DNA from: Pirellula staleyi DSM 6068
GTDB lineage: Bacteria > Planctomycetota > Planctomycetia > Pirellulales > Pirellulaceae
Length of the DNA stretch: 64,000 bases
Direction: 5' to 3'
Assembly: GCF_000025185.1 (NCBI RefSeq)
Contig: NC_013720.1
Coordinates: 3,224,001 to 3,288,000, forward strand
Shown: positions 8,296-18,462 of the stretch, in pieces
Numbering within the stretch: the first letter of the stretch is position 1
Layout of the letters: every line of letters begins with the position of its first letter
Notes under the pieces: model-generated
Databases searched by the model: none
Seen by the model: the letters and a program-made list of their open reading frames with translations, nothing else
Told to the model about the DNA's origin: nothing
Position numbers and translations under genes: made by a program

Positions 8296-11160
8296 TTAGT
8301 CGAGATAGAGGTACTCGTTAAGGTTCAGCACGGTGAGGCAAAAGAGCCGCCAGGCAGACTCTTTCGACTGAGCATGTTCTTTCTCGAGGGTATCGATCAG
8401 CTTCAAATGGCGATCGATTTCCACCTCGGAAGGTTCGCGGCACAAGGCAATGCGATAAGCGGCTGCAATGCGCTGCTTCGGATCGTCCCCCGCTTCTTTC
8501 GCAATTCGCTGAGCAAATGCGGTGGCCATATCGCCAGTGAATTTGCCATTGAGCATTGCCAGTGACTGAGCAGGCTGCGTGGTCGAGAACCGCGAGTCGC
8601 AGCTGAAATCGGGATCAGGCAGATCGAACGCACTCAGCAGGGGAGTGAGGAGCGATCGCTTGACGTGGATGTAGACGCTTCGTCGCGAAGCCTCTTCAGG
8701 ACTACTCTTCTGCCAGCCTGCACCCGGAACAGATTGACCGGCGAGCACCTCAGCCGAGATCTCTGGGTAGATCGATGGGCCGAGCATTTTGGTGTTCAGC
8801 GTTCCGCTGGTGGCGAGCAAAGTGTCGCGCACTTCCTCCGCCCCGAGCCGGCGCATATCAAACCGCGAGAAGAGATCGTTGGCAGGGTCCTTTTCGAGTG
8901 CATCAGCCGAGGGACGCGACGACATTTGATAGACGTTCGACATCACCATCGACTTATGCAGACGCTTGAGTCGCCAATCGTGCTCCATCAGGTCAGCAGC
9001 GAGCCAATCAAGCAATTGAGGATGGGTGGGAGGAGTTCCCAGGCCACCAAAGTTGTTCGGGCTGCGGACAATACCTCGTCCGAAGTGATGCTGCCAAACG
9101 CGGTTGACCATCACCCGTGCAGTTAGCAAGTTTTTGTCCGACGCAATCCAGTCGGCGAGAATGCGACGACGTCCCGACGTTTTGGCACTCTCGGGAAGTT
9201 CTGGCATCGCCGGCACGCTGCTATCGAGCACACCAGGAAAACCGGGCGCAACCAGGGGACCGGGCGATTGTGGATTACCACGTTCGAGCAAAAACATCTC
9301 GCGGCCACGATGACCATACTCGGTGATCGTGAGGGCATAGTCGGCAGGGACCTGACGGCCGCGTAATTCATTCTGCTCGCGCTTCAGGCGACGATACTCG
9401 CGCACTGCGTCTCGTCCGAGCAAACTTTCGCCTTGGGTGTTGATGACCTGCTCGATGTCGATCCGCTCTTGCTTGTCGGGAGTTGCCGAGAGAGGGCGGA
9501 AATCGAAATTCGGTCCTTTCCAGCTCATCGTGAGACCTCGACCACCACCACGCTGGAAATACTCGAGCTTGATGGGCTTCTGACCCTGCGTGAGTGCGAC
9601 CTCGATCTTCTGCACAGTCCCTTCACCATGAATGCCGTCGTACTTGATCAGTTCCTTCCCATCGACGATCAATCGCGATCCATCATCGGAATCGAGATGA
9701 AACGTGTATTGGCCATCGGCTGGAACATTCAAAGTTCCCTCGAAGACAAACCCAAAAGCATCGGGACGATCGGCGATCGAGATATCGAATCGCTTCGATG
9801 GAACATCACCCGACCGCTCGGCTTTGAACATCGCAAAGTCGGGAAGGTTGTCCCACGATTCGCGGTAATAGCTGTAGCGGAGCGAGTCGAGATCGCTCGA
9901 GTCGGGCTTGCCCTCTCCGTTCTTGGCGGCCAAAGCTGCCCGAAATTTCGCTTCCGATTCAGCTACGCGTGCTTGGAATTCGTCGCGCTGTTTTTGGAGG
10001 TTTTCCAGCTCATTTTGATAGTTCTGGCGATCTGCATCGGTGCGAAACAGCACCTGCTCGATGTGATCGCCCCGGGTTTGCATCGGGCGAATGTTCGAGA
10101 AGAACGCTGCCATAGCGTAGTAGTCTTTTTGCGGCAGCGGATCGATTTTATGATCGTGGCAGCGAGCGCAGTTGATCGTTAAACCGAGAAATGCCTGGCT
10201 GGTGGTCGCCACGAGATCGTCGAGCTCGTCGAACCGCGCGAGTTCGCGATCGGCTGGTTCGTCGTCCCACAATCCGAGGCGATAATAGCCGGTCGCAATC
10301 AGCGATTCGGGAGTTGGGTTGTCGAGTTCGTCACCCGCGAGCTGTTCGCGAATGAACTGCGTGTAGGGTATGTCGTCGTTAAACGCGTTGATCACGTAGT
10401 CGCGATATCGCCAAACGTGCGGCTTGGGGTTATCGCGCTCGAAGCTGTTGGTTTCAGCATAGCGCACGACATCGAGCCACTTCCGCGCCCAATGTTCGCC
10501 GTAGTGCTTCGAGGCCAACAAGCGGTCGACTACTTTCTCATAAGCCTCGGGGCTGCTGTCGTCGCGAAAGGCTTCCCACTCGGCCCACGTTGGTGGAAGC
10601 CCGGTGAGATCGTAGGTGATGCGCCGCAGCAGCGTGACTTTGTCGGCTGCTGGTGCAGGCTTCAGATTCGCGGCCTCGAGCTGAGCCAGAATGAAGGCAT
10701 CGATCGGCCCTTTTGCCCAGCTCTTGTCGGTAACTTCGGGCACGGCCGGTTTGACGACAGGGCGGAATGCCCAGTATTGTTCCCACTCGGCTCCCGATGC
10801 GATCCAGCGCTTCAGGGTGTCGACTTGCGCGGCGCTGAGTCCTTTCCCTTCGGGCGGCATACGCTCGCTGTGATCGGTGCTGGTGACCCGCCGCAGCAGT
10901 TCGCTTTCGTCTGGTTTACCTGGGACAATCGCCTTCAGCCCCGATTCGAGAACGGCTCGCGAAGCCTCTTGGCTGTTCAGCCGCAGACCACCTTCGGCGT
11001 CGTTGGGGCCGTGGCATTGGTAGCAATTTTTCGCCAAGATGGGCTGCACATCGCGGTTGAAGTCGAGCGGCTTTTCGGTCGCTTGACCGAAGGCGGTCGA
11101 CACCACCAACGTGAGACAGGTCGCAAACAGGCGAGGGAGAGCTAGATAAAGACGACGCAT
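8296..11160 (-). CDS. Planctomycete cytochrome C / DUF1549 / PA14 / DUF1553 protein
   Basis: I start translation at ATG 11160, giving 954 residues and a signal peptide ending near STAFGQA; an ORF extension to 11229 adds residues unlike a leader. Order of domains: an N-terminal planctomycete cytochrome C domain with NCYQCHG (CxxCH haem site), DUF1549 with a second CARCHDH motif, a PA14-like carbohydrate-binding domain (VFEGTLNVPADGQYTF to LEYFQRGGGRGLTMSWKG), and C-terminal DUF1553 (MVNRVWQHHFGRGIV, FDLPDPDFSC). It probably works in the periplasm together with the DUF1501 protein encoded downstream; the reaction is unknown. Confidence 0.92.
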   Translation of the reverse strand: MRRLYLALPRLFATCLTLVVSTAFGQATEKPLDFNRDVQPILAKNCYQCHGPNDAEGGLRLNSQEASRAVLESGLKAIVPGKPDESELLRRVTSTDHSERMPPEGKGLSAAQVDTLKRWIASGAEWEQYWAFRPVVKPAVPEVTDKSWAKGPIDAFILAQLEAANLKPAPAADKVTLLRRITYDLTGLPPTWAEWEAFRDDSSPEAYEKVVDRLLASKHYGEHWARKWLDVVRYAETNSFERDNPKPHVWRYRDYVINAFNDDIPYTQFIREQLAGDELDNPTPESLIATGYYRLGLWDDEPADRELARFDELDDLVATTSQAFLGLTINCARCHDHKIDPLPQKDYYAMAAFFSNIRPMQTRGDHIEQVLFRTDADRQNYQNELENLQKQRDEFQARVAESEAKFRAALAAKNGEGKPDSSDLDSLRYSYYRESWDNLPDFAMFKAERSGDVPSKRFDISIADRPDAFGFVFEGTLNVPADGQYTFHLDSDDGSRLIVDGKELIKYDGIHGEGTVQKIEVALTQGQKPIKLEYFQRGGGRGLTMSWKGPNFDFRPLSATPDKQERIDIEQVINTQGESLLGRDAVREYRRLKREQNELRGRQVPADYALTITEYGHRGREMFLLERGNPQSPGPLVAPGFPGVLDSSVPAMPELPESAKTSGRRRILADWIASDKNLLTARVMVNRVWQHHFGRGIVRSPNNFGGLGTPPTHPQLLDWLAADLMEHDWRLKRLHKSMVMSNVYQMSSRPSADALEKDPANDLFSRFDMRRLGAEEVRDTLLATSGTLNTKMLGPSIYPEISAEVLAGQSVPGAGWQKSSPEEASRRSVYIHVKRSLLTPLLSAFDLPDPDFSCDSRFSTTQPAQSLAMLNGKFTGDMATAFAQRIAKEAGDDPKQRIAAAYRIALCREPSEVEIDRHLKLIDTLEKEHAQSKESAWRLFCLTVLNLNEYLYLD

Positions 11161-11462
11161 GGCCGCTAAAACTCCGACAAAGTTGAAACTGGCAAGCCTG
11201 GCGTGAAGGTGGGCGGGCCAAGCTTCCATGATCGCACATTGCCTACGAAATCGCGAAGCAAAAAGTGCGGGGAAGCGTTTGGCTCGAAGCGGGCTATTTA
11301 TTTTCAGAACGTTTGTAATTTAATACCAGCGGAAGTATATTGCAACCTAATTCCGGTCCTTCGAGGACGAATTTCCCCTTCGTACTTCTTTCCTAGAACC
11401 GAACGCAGGGGCGTTACCTAGGATTTAGCTTCGATTTCTGCTGGAACTTCAGGAAGTGAACT
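11161..11462. other. Divergent intergenic region
   Basis: These 302 bases separate the divergently transcribed cytochrome-type and ROK genes. The middle (about 11290-11360) is markedly AT-rich and holds the promoter candidate listed separately. AGGAAG at 11451-11456 is a good ribosome binding site for the ROK gene. I see no RNA gene. Confidence 0.6.
11313..11341 (+). promoter_or_regulatory. Candidate sigma-70 promoter for the ROK regulator gene
   Basis: TTGTAA (11313-11318) and TATATT (11336-11341) are spaced by 17 bases, matching 4/6 and 5/6 of the housekeeping consensus. They lie in the AT-rich patch about 120 bases upstream of the ROK start. Promoter consensus in planctomycetes is poorly conserved, so this is a moderate guess. 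Confidence 0.45.
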
Positions 11463-12638
11463 ATGCGTGTCACGTCGTCGGGTGCCAGGCCCTCGATGCT
11501 TCGCGAGCTCAACGTCAGGCAAGTGGTCGCGGCTGTGCAAAAGCACGGACCGCTTTCGCGGGCCGACATCACGCGTTTGACAGGCATCAGTGGACCGACC
11601 GTCACCCGGGCGGTGATGTCGCTGCTCGATGCAGGGGTGTTCGAGGAAGGGGCGCTGCAACAGGCGGCTGTGGGTCGTCCCGGCAAAGTGGTTCAGCTTG
11701 CTAGCAAAACCGTCACCGTCCTCGGGGTCGTGGTTGGGGCTCGCACTTGTGAAGTAGTAGCCAGCGGCCTCGATGGTGAAATGCTCGAAGGATCAATAGT
11801 CCAGTTTGCCACGCCCGCGAAGTACGAACAACTGGTGAGCGAGATCTGCCGGGCTGCGCAGCAACTTGTCGATGCTGGTGGTCGGACCGCGCTGGCTGTC
11901 GGGGTGAGCCTTCCTGGGTTGTACGACAGCCGCACCGGTTCGACGGTTGTTTCCCCTAACGTGCCGCAAACCAACGGCCGTCAGCTGGGAGCCGATTTGG
12001 CAAAGAAGCTCGAGCTCAAAACGGCTGTGCTGCAGGAATGCGATTCGCTCTGTCAGGCCGAGCAGACGTTTGGCGAAGCGCGTGGCTGTAGCGATTTCGC
12101 GATGCTCGACATCAGCGAAGGTTTGGGGCTCGGCGTGATGCATGGTGGCCGCTTGCTCGATGGTCACAGCGGACTAGCCGGGGAACTGGGGCACGTGACG
12201 GTGAATCTCGCGGGACGCAAATGCGGCTGTGGCAACGTCGGTTGTCTCGAAACCGAGGCGACTGACACGGCGCTGGCCACCGCGCTAGGGGAACGTCTAG
12301 GGCGGACTCTCTCGTTTGATGATGCGATGCAGATGATTCAGTCGGGCGAGCTCGATCCCGAGCAAGAATTGACGCAGGTGCTTGAGTACCTGGCGGTCGG
12401 CGTGGCAGCGGTGATCAATATTTTCAATCCTAGCAAACTGTTCATCTACGGCCGCGTGCTCGACGTTCAGCCGACCGTCTTCGAGCGGCTGTTAGCGCTG
12501 GTTGCGCGGCGCGCACTGGCCCCCTCGAGAGCTGATTGCGAGATCATCCGCGCGCGAGGCAACAAACGCCTCGGCGCCATTGCCGCTGCCATCGAAGTGG
12601 CGACTTCGGTAACCAACTCCGACGGACAGGATGTCTAA
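11463..12638 (+). CDS. ROK family transcriptional regulator (NagC/XylR type)
   Basis: The 391-residue protein has an N-terminal winged helix-turn-helix of about 65 residues (LSRADITRLTGISGPTVTRAV recognition helix region) joined to a ROK sugar-kinase-like domain. The ROK zinc site is present as CGCGNVGCLE, and GLGLGVMHGG supplies the nucleotide/sugar loop. Such regulators repress sugar catabolic genes until a sugar ligand binds. It converges on the xylonate-dehydratase-type gene, with only 30 bases between the stops, so a link to sugar-acid catabolism is reasonable. AGGAAG lies 6 bases before the start. Confidence 0.9.
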   Translation: MRVTSSGARPSMLRELNVRQVVAAVQKHGPLSRADITRLTGISGPTVTRAVMSLLDAGVFEEGALQQAAVGRPGKVVQLASKTVTVLGVVVGARTCEVVASGLDGEMLEGSIVQFATPAKYEQLVSEICRAAQQLVDAGGRTALAVGVSLPGLYDSRTGSTVVSPNVPQTNGRQLGADLAKKLELKTAVLQECDSLCQAEQTFGEARGCSDFAMLDISEGLGLGVMHGGRLLDGHSGLAGELGHVTVNLAGRKCGCGNVGCLETEATDTALATALGERLGRTLSFDDAMQMIQSGELDPEQELTQVLEYLAVGVAAVINIFNPSKLFIYGRVLDVQPTVFERLLALVARRALAPSRADCEIIRARGNKRLGAIAAAIEVATSVTNSDGQDV

Positions 12639-12668
12639 AACGATCGTTATTGCCTAGGAATGCTGGGC

Positions 12669-14660
12669 TTATCGCCCGATGCGCGATTTGGGCTGCAGCG
12701 CGGCTTTTCCCGCTTCGAGCAGGGCCACGATACGATCGACGTCGTAAACGCAGCCTCCCCAGGTGCCACCACCAACGGCTTGCAGCGCGGCCCAGAGTTT
12801 GGTGTCTCCCGGCAGTTCATTGTCGGGAGAGAGGTCGCGGCGAGTGGGGCGCATTGCCAGCAGCATCGCTGCTTCATCAGGCTCCACGATTCCACCGGGT
12901 AGTCCGACGAAATCGACGGTTCCCACCAGATTGTTGCGATCGATTTCGATCCGAATCATATCGCCGTCACGCAGTTTGCCGATCGGTCCCCCCGCGAGTG
13001 CTTCAGGACCGACATGCCCAATGCACGCGCCGGTACTGACCCCCGAGAATCGCGCATCGGTGAGGACGGCAACCTCGCGCCCCCACTTCAAAAACTTCAG
13101 CGCCGACGTGATCTGGTAGGTCTCTTCCATCCCCGAGCCCATCGGTCCGCGGCTGATGAGTACCAAAATATCTCCCGGCTTGATCGGTTCTCCTTCACCC
13201 TTGATCGCCGCGACAGCTTCGCGCTCGGTGGTGAAGACACGTGCTGGGCCGAGCTTGCGATACACACCATCCGCATCGACGACAGCAGGATCGATCGCCG
13301 TCGCTTTGATCACCGAACCTTCGGGACAGAGATTGCCGGTCGGAAAACAAACGGTGCTGGTGAGTCCTCGTTTGCGTGCTTCGGCCGGTGGAATGATCAC
13401 GTCGTCGGGGTTCACGCCATCGCGGCGCTGAAGCTCTTCACGGACCGCTTTACGGCGATCGGAATGTTCCCACCACTCGAGCACATCGCCGAGCGAAATA
13501 CCGGCCACAGTCATTGCGTCGAGCTTGAGCATATCGAGCGCGCGAAGGTGGAGCATCATTTCCGGCACACCTCCCGCGAGAAAGAGTCGCACGGTCGGAT
13601 GATTCACCGGACCGTTGGGAAGTACCGAAACAAAGCGAGGGACTTCGCGGTTGATTTCGCTCCACTGGTCGACGGTGGGGCGTGGCAATTCCGCCGCAAA
13701 TGCGATGGCAGGTATATGTAGTAGCAAGTTGGTGGAACCGCCGCAGGCAGCATGCACCACCATGGCGTTGTGCAAGCTATCGCGGGTGAGAATGTGGCCG
13801 AGTGTCCGATTCTGCTGAGCCAGTTGATGCACGGCGCGAGCACTTCGCGTGGCGATGTCGAGCCAGATCGGCTGACCGCTCGGCGCCAGTGCGCTATGAG
13901 GCAAGCTCATGCCGAGCGCTTCGGCCACCACTTGCGACGTGGCGGCTGTTCCGAGGAACTGGCATCCACCACCAGGCGTGGCACAAGCAGCGCACCCCGC
14001 AGCCGACGCTTCGTCGAGCGAGATTTCGCCGTGGGCATAGCGTGCGCCGATGCTTTGCACTTTGCCGGCATCTTCGCCCGCAATCGGCGGGAGCGTCACA
14101 CCTCCAGGAACAATCACGCCGGGAAGTTTTTTCATCCCCGCCAGCGCGAGCATCATGGCGGGGAGCCCTTTGTCGCAGGTTGCGACACCAATCACCGCCT
14201 GACGCTGAGGGAGCGAGCGAATCAACCGGCGCATCACCACCGCCGCGTCGTTGCGATAGGGGAGACTGTCGAACATGCCGGTCGTCCCTTGCGTTCGGCC
14301 ATCGCAAGGGTCGCTGACATAGGCTGCAAACGGCACACCGCCGAGCGACTTCACTTCCCGCGCTGCGGCGGCGACCAGCAGCCCCACTTCCCAGTGCCCC
14401 GAGTGAAAGCCGAGCGCGATCGGCTGTCCATTCTCGGCGCGCAAACCACCTTGGGTGCTAACGATCAAATACTGTGGCCCCAGCAAATCCTCGGGCTTCC
14501 ACCCCATCCCCGCGTTTTGAGTGAGCCCAAACAAGTCGCCACTCGACCAGGTCCGCAGTATCTCGTCGGTGAGTGGCAACTTGCCCGTCGGACCGGCAGC
14601 AGCAGTAGTGATGTCGAAAAGCGATGGGTCGCCCGAATCAAGAATCGATGGAGAGGTCAT
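12669..14660 (-). CDS. IlvD/Edd family dehydratase of the YjhG/YagF (D-xylonate dehydratase) type
   Basis: At 663 residues this is the length of E. coli YjhG/YagF rather than of IlvD (about 560-615). Shared features recalled from YjhG are [15 protein letters not shown] near the N-terminus, [31 protein letters not shown], the [14 protein letters not shown] cluster region, [16 protein letters not shown] and the C-terminal [13 protein letters not shown]. The three cysteine positions fit iron-sulfur cluster binding. The predicted reaction is dehydration of D-xylonate to 2-keto-3-deoxy-xylonate; another aldonic acid is possible. No aldolase or xylose dehydrogenase is adjacent, though an SDR of sugar-acid type lies 8 kb away. 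Confidence 0.9.
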   Translation of the reverse strand: MTSPSILDSGDPSLFDITTAAAGPTGKLPLTDEILRTWSSGDLFGLTQNAGMGWKPEDLLGPQYLIVSTQGGLRAENGQPIALGFHSGHWEVGLLVAAAAREVKSLGGVPFAAYVSDPCDGRTQGTTGMFDSLPYRNDAAVVMRRLIRSLPQRQAVIGVATCDKGLPAMMLALAGMKKLPGVIVPGGVTLPPIAGEDAGKVQSIGARYAHGEISLDEASAAGCAACATPGGGCQFLGTAATSQVVAEALGMSLPHSALAPSGQPIWLDIATRSARAVHQLAQQNRTLGHILTRDSLHNAMVVHAACGGSTNLLLHIPAIAFAAELPRPTVDQWSEINREVPRFVSVLPNGPVNHPTVRLFLAGGVPEMMLHLRALDMLKLDAMTVAGISLGDVLEWWEHSDRRKAVREELQRRDGVNPDDVIIPPAEARKRGLTSTVCFPTGNLCPEGSVIKATAIDPAVVDADGVYRKLGPARVFTTEREAVAAIKGEGEPIKPGDILVLISRGPMGSGMEETYQITSALKFLKWGREVAVLTDARFSGVSTGACIGHVGPEALAGGPIGKLRDGDMIRIEIDRNNLVGTVDFVGLPGGIVEPDEAAMLLAMRPTRRDLSPDNELPGDTKLWAALQAVGGGTWGGCVYDVDRIVALLEAGKAALQPKSRIGR

Positions 14661-14822
14661 AGTGGCTCGCTGGTCGCGCCAGGTTGTGCGGCGCAGTTGG
14701 CTGGTATCGTTGTTATGTTGTGCGTTACCGAAGAATCGAAAGAAGTGGAGCTAGGTTACTGCCTCGCGCCGCAAGTGACCACTCCGCTACCGACGACGAA
14801 GTTCACTGGCAGCAGCGCCGCA

Positions 14823-15542
14823 TCACTGCGACTCGCGCGAGGGTGGAGGGGCGGTCGGCGAAGGAGTTGCAGGCTCGCCGCTGCCGCTGAAAGCTCGGAA
14901 CAAGGCGACGAGCAGCACTGGCACCACGATGGAAATTCCCATCACCAGCGGCATCCCTCCGAGAATGTTCGAAAAACTTCCCATCAGCCCATAAGCGATC
15001 GCAAGCACCAGATTGCTCAGCAGCATCGGCGGCAGAAACACTTTCCACGGCATGCGATGCATCCCTACCAGCAGCACAGTTGCTTCGGCCAAGACCGGCA
15101 CACCACGTCCGGCAAGGATCAGGAGCGGGCCAAATTTTTGCGAGAGTTTTTCCGTACGGGCCAGATCATCGGCGCGCGTCAGCCAGCTTACCAGCGGCGG
15201 GCCCCACCACCGCGCGAGAGCAAAACCGAGCACCGCTCCCAGGGTCATTCCCAGGAAGCTGGCGAGAATGCCCAGCAGCGCGCCGAGCTGCGAGCCAGCC
15301 AGCGTGGTGACCAGACTCGACGGAACTGGCAGAAAAACATCCGTTGCCAGCAGGGCAATGACGATCAAAGCGACCATCGCCGGTGGAGGAGGATTCTTCT
15401 GCCAGGCTGCGAACCACATGTCGATCGAGTCGCTAAACAGCAAAAAAGGGATGATCGGCACCAAAAGGACGATCACCATCGGCAGCATCGGCCTGAGATA
15501 TTGGAGCACGCGTCGTAACTCGATCGATCGACTGGGGTTCAA
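14823..15542 (-). CDS. VTT-domain (DedA/TVP38-like) membrane protein
   Basis: The 239-residue product has about five hydrophobic segments and the VTT-domain pattern: PVPSSLVTTLAGSQLGALLGI, then FALARWWG, and later GRGVPVLAEATVLLVGMHRM with the conserved G-R-x-P-x3-E element. DedA/VTT proteins are membrane scramblases or transporters, several acting on undecaprenyl phosphate or phospholipids. The C-terminal tail is Ser/Pro-rich. It lies upstream of the dehydratase gene on the same strand with a 162-bp gap, so co-transcription is possible but the functional link is unclear. Confidence 0.85.
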   Translation of the reverse strand: MNPSRSIELRRVLQYLRPMLPMVIVLLVPIIPFLLFSDSIDMWFAAWQKNPPPPAMVALIVIALLATDVFLPVPSSLVTTLAGSQLGALLGILASFLGMTLGAVLGFALARWWGPPLVSWLTRADDLARTEKLSQKFGPLLILAGRGVPVLAEATVLLVGMHRMPWKVFLPPMLLSNLVLAIAYGLMGSFSNILGGMPLVMGISIVVPVLLVALFRAFSGSGEPATPSPTAPPPSRESQ

Positions 15543-15801
15543 GGAGGGAGGAAAATCGCTGGCCGCTGCTCATCACCGCAGGACCTGCCATGGGAAGCGG
15601 TTTCCTGCGAGGCTCGGTTTCTTCTATACTTACATCTGAGTTCTGCGAGGTTATGCGCTGGAGTATTTGGCAAAGTATATCGCAGCCGCGTGGAAGCGTC
15701 CGCCTCAGGCAATCGTAAAATCGCCGAGCGAATCTGCCACCGAGCAAAGCTCCATCCCGAAGATGCGTGGCCGTAATGCCCTTGGCAAGGAAGTGGTTCT
15801 C

Positions 15802-18240
15802 GTGAGTCTAGATCGCTGGCTACAGATTCACACGGCAACGCTCGCCGTTCTCGGCGCTCTCTTCCTGGGACTGGGGCAAAATCATACCGTCCTGCCACTC
15901 GTACTCGCTTTTGCGGCGGTAATCTCGGTCACCGGTTTGCCGCTTCTCAATTGGCTCCGGATGAATCGCATTCTCGCGAATGTGGTGGCCCTAGGGGCAG
16001 TCCTTTGGTCGCTCCGCGATTTCTTTTCGACCGAGAGCGATCGCCAGCTCATCGCCATCGCCGACATGCTCGTCTATCTGCAAATCGTCTTGCTCTTTCA
16101 GGGTAAAACGCAGCGCATCTACTGGCAATTGCTCGTCCTCAGTTTGCTCCAAGTGGTGGTCGCTGCAGCTCTCAATCTCGGTCCGCAATTTGGTCTGCTA
16201 CTGGCGGTTTATATCAGCATCGCGATCTCCGCCCTGGTGCTACTGTGCCTCCATCGCGAGTGCGTTCCTCCCGACTCGGTTCCCGCGACACCGATCGCGC
16301 CGGCACAACCCAAGTCGGCAGGTCAACGACTGCTCGGTTCGCCGATTGCGAGTGAATATCGCTATTCACTCACGTCGCGATCGCTCCGCCATTGGCCCTC
16401 GATGGTCTTTCGGCAAGTCGGTTTGCTGGCCTGTGCCACGATGGTTTTTGCGGTGATTTTCTTCTACGCCACTCCGCGTCTCGGGGAAGGTGCCTGGCAA
16501 GGCCCTCGTGGACGACTCCATCGCGAAACAGGCTTCACCGCCGATGTGCGACTCGGCGAGAGTGGCCGTATCGAGCAGACCGATAATCTGGTGATGCGTG
16601 TCGCACTCACGCGCTATTCCGATGGTCGGCCGTACACGCTGCTGGAAGAACCTTATTTCCACGGCATGGTGCTGACGCAATATCGCTCCGACCCGCTCGG
16701 CGGAAGTCGCTGGATGACGTCGAAACGGTCTCCCGGGCAGCAGGAAAATTTCTCGGTCCACGTGAATCAGCCCCCTTCACCCACGGCGGTGGTGCGACAA
16801 AGCATTGCGGTCGAAACACTCAGTTCCGACGTTGTTTTCGCTATTTTTCCGGTCCATCCACTCCCCGATACTCCGACCGAGCTGCGCTATAACCGCATCG
16901 CAACGCGCTTGGTGCGTGGCCCAGCCGAGGATCTCGGCTCGATGCGCGAGTATCGCTATTCCATCGGCACGATGGCGCTGCGCGACGGGCGTCAGCTGAA
17001 GTGTCAGCCGCACGCTAATGCGCTCATCAAAGAGGCCGATCTCTTCCAGCTCGAGTACGAAAAGCAAAGCCTCAGTTCGTACGAAGAATCGAAGTTCGAG
17101 CGGCTGAAAAAATTCACCGATGATTTGATCGCCGAAAAGCAGCTCACCAGCAGTTCGACCCTCGAGCGAATCAAGGCGCTGGAGGCGCATTTTCTCGAGC
17201 CCGACGTCTATACCTACTCGCTCGAGATGACCCGTAAACGCGATCGCACGGTCGACCCGATCGAGGATTTCGTCCTGAATCACCGGACTGGCCACTGCGA
17301 GTATTTTGCGAGCGCACTGGCGATGATGCTGCGAACGCAAGGAATCCCCAGCCGCCTGGTGATTGGCTACAAGGGGGGCGAATTCAATTTTCTCGGGCAC
17401 TACTATCAAGTCCGTGGTAAGCACGCGCATGCTTGGGTCGAGGCCTATCTGCCGGCCGATGAAGTTCCCGATGGCGAGCTCGCCGGAACTCCGAGTCTAG
17501 GTGGCGCTTGGTATCGGCTCGATCCTACGCCCGGGATTTGGGGAGACGAACTTGCGCGGTCGCGCGATTCGCTCACCGATCGTGTGGGAGATGCGTTCGA
17601 CTATGTCGATCTACTCTGGCGCGACTATGTGCTCGGGCTCAATTCGTCGCGCCAAAAGGACTCGATCTACGATCCACTCACCGAACGTGCTTCCGGCAAC
17701 ATACCTGGCTGGGACGAAGCTTCGCGATTTTCCGCGACCATGAAAACCATCATGAAGCGGATCGGTGTGAATACCGAACCACGCCCCGAAGATGGCCGCC
17801 AATGGTTCGACTGGCGGACCGGCCTGCTGGTGGTCGGAACGATCTTTCTGCTGATCACCATTTCGCAGGTCGGCATGTTCGTTTCGAAATTCGTAGCGAC
17901 GACTCGCAGCAAAAAAATCGCTACTCGCAAGTCGGCCGATGTTCCCCAGTTCTATCGCCGCCTCGAGGCGGTGTTGGCGACGATCGGTTTTCGCCGCGCT
18001 CCGGCCGAAACCCCTCACGAAATGGCAACGTCGGCAGGCAGCAGCTTTGCCAAAGTCCCTTCGGGGGTAAGCATCGCTTCGCTTCCCGACGACGTCGTTC
18101 AGCTCTACTACCGCGTCCGCTTCGGGGGGATCCCTCTCTCGCCCGACGAGCAAAAGCGGGTCGATGAGGCGATTCAAACGCTGATCGCGGCCCTCAAGGA
18201 ACCGGCGCTCCGTGCGGGTGCCAAAAAAGTTCCTTCTTAA
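15802..18240 (+). CDS. TgpA-like transmembrane transglutaminase-domain protein
   Basis: I choose GTG 15802 (MSLDRWLQIHTA) because AAGGAAG lies 8 bases upstream; the frame stays open to TTG 15667 without a site. The 812-residue protein starts with several membrane helices, as in TgpA, then a periplasmic region, then a transglutaminase core with Cys499 (TGHCEYFASAL), His543 (KHAHAWVEAY) and Asp574 (RLDPTP). A further membrane helix (GLLVVGTIFLLI) and a C-terminal DUF4129-like region follow. TgpA-type proteins may cross-link or cleave exported peptides; the substrate is unknown. The MoxR and DUF58 partner genes are absent nearby. Confidence 0.9.
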   Translation: MSLDRWLQIHTATLAVLGALFLGLGQNHTVLPLVLAFAAVISVTGLPLLNWLRMNRILANVVALGAVLWSLRDFFSTESDRQLIAIADMLVYLQIVLLFQGKTQRIYWQLLVLSLLQVVVAAALNLGPQFGLLLAVYISIAISALVLLCLHRECVPPDSVPATPIAPAQPKSAGQRLLGSPIASEYRYSLTSRSLRHWPSMVFRQVGLLACATMVFAVIFFYATPRLGEGAWQGPRGRLHRETGFTADVRLGESGRIEQTDNLVMRVALTRYSDGRPYTLLEEPYFHGMVLTQYRSDPLGGSRWMTSKRSPGQQENFSVHVNQPPSPTAVVRQSIAVETLSSDVVFAIFPVHPLPDTPTELRYNRIATRLVRGPAEDLGSMREYRYSIGTMALRDGRQLKCQPHANALIKEADLFQLEYEKQSLSSYEESKFERLKKFTDDLIAEKQLTSSSTLERIKALEAHFLEPDVYTYSLEMTRKRDRTVDPIEDFVLNHRTGHCEYFASALAMMLRTQGIPSRLVIGYKGGEFNFLGHYYQVRGKHAHAWVEAYLPADEVPDGELAGTPSLGGAWYRLDPTPGIWGDELARSRDSLTDRVGDAFDYVDLLWRDYVLGLNSSRQKDSIYDPLTERASGNIPGWDEASRFSATMKTIMKRIGVNTEPRPEDGRQWFDWRTGLLVVGTIFLLITISQVGMFVSKFVATTRSKKIATRKSADVPQFYRRLEAVLATIGFRRAPAETPHEMATSAGSSFAKVPSGVSIASLPDDVVQLYYRVRFGGIPLSPDEQKRVDEAIQTLIAALKEPALRAGAKKVPS

Positions 18241-18462
18241 TTGCCTAAGCAGACAATCCTCGGCAAATTGCCTGCATTTCGGCCCGCTCGGCCTCGAATT
18301 CTTACTGGTCGAGATGCTGGCCGAGCTAGACCTCCGCAAGTGGGATGTCGATACGTATACTAGATGCCACGTTGGCCACCCGCGACAAGGCTGCGGAGCC
18401 CAGCTCGCGCTGCTCCGATCAGGTCTCCCCATTTCATCTTCCCACTGGCGCTTGAACTGCTG

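Noticed and set aside
13752-15518. 588-codon plus-strand open frame
   Set aside because: It runs antisense across the dehydratase and VTT genes, is dominated by Arg/His/Gln and carries no family signature.
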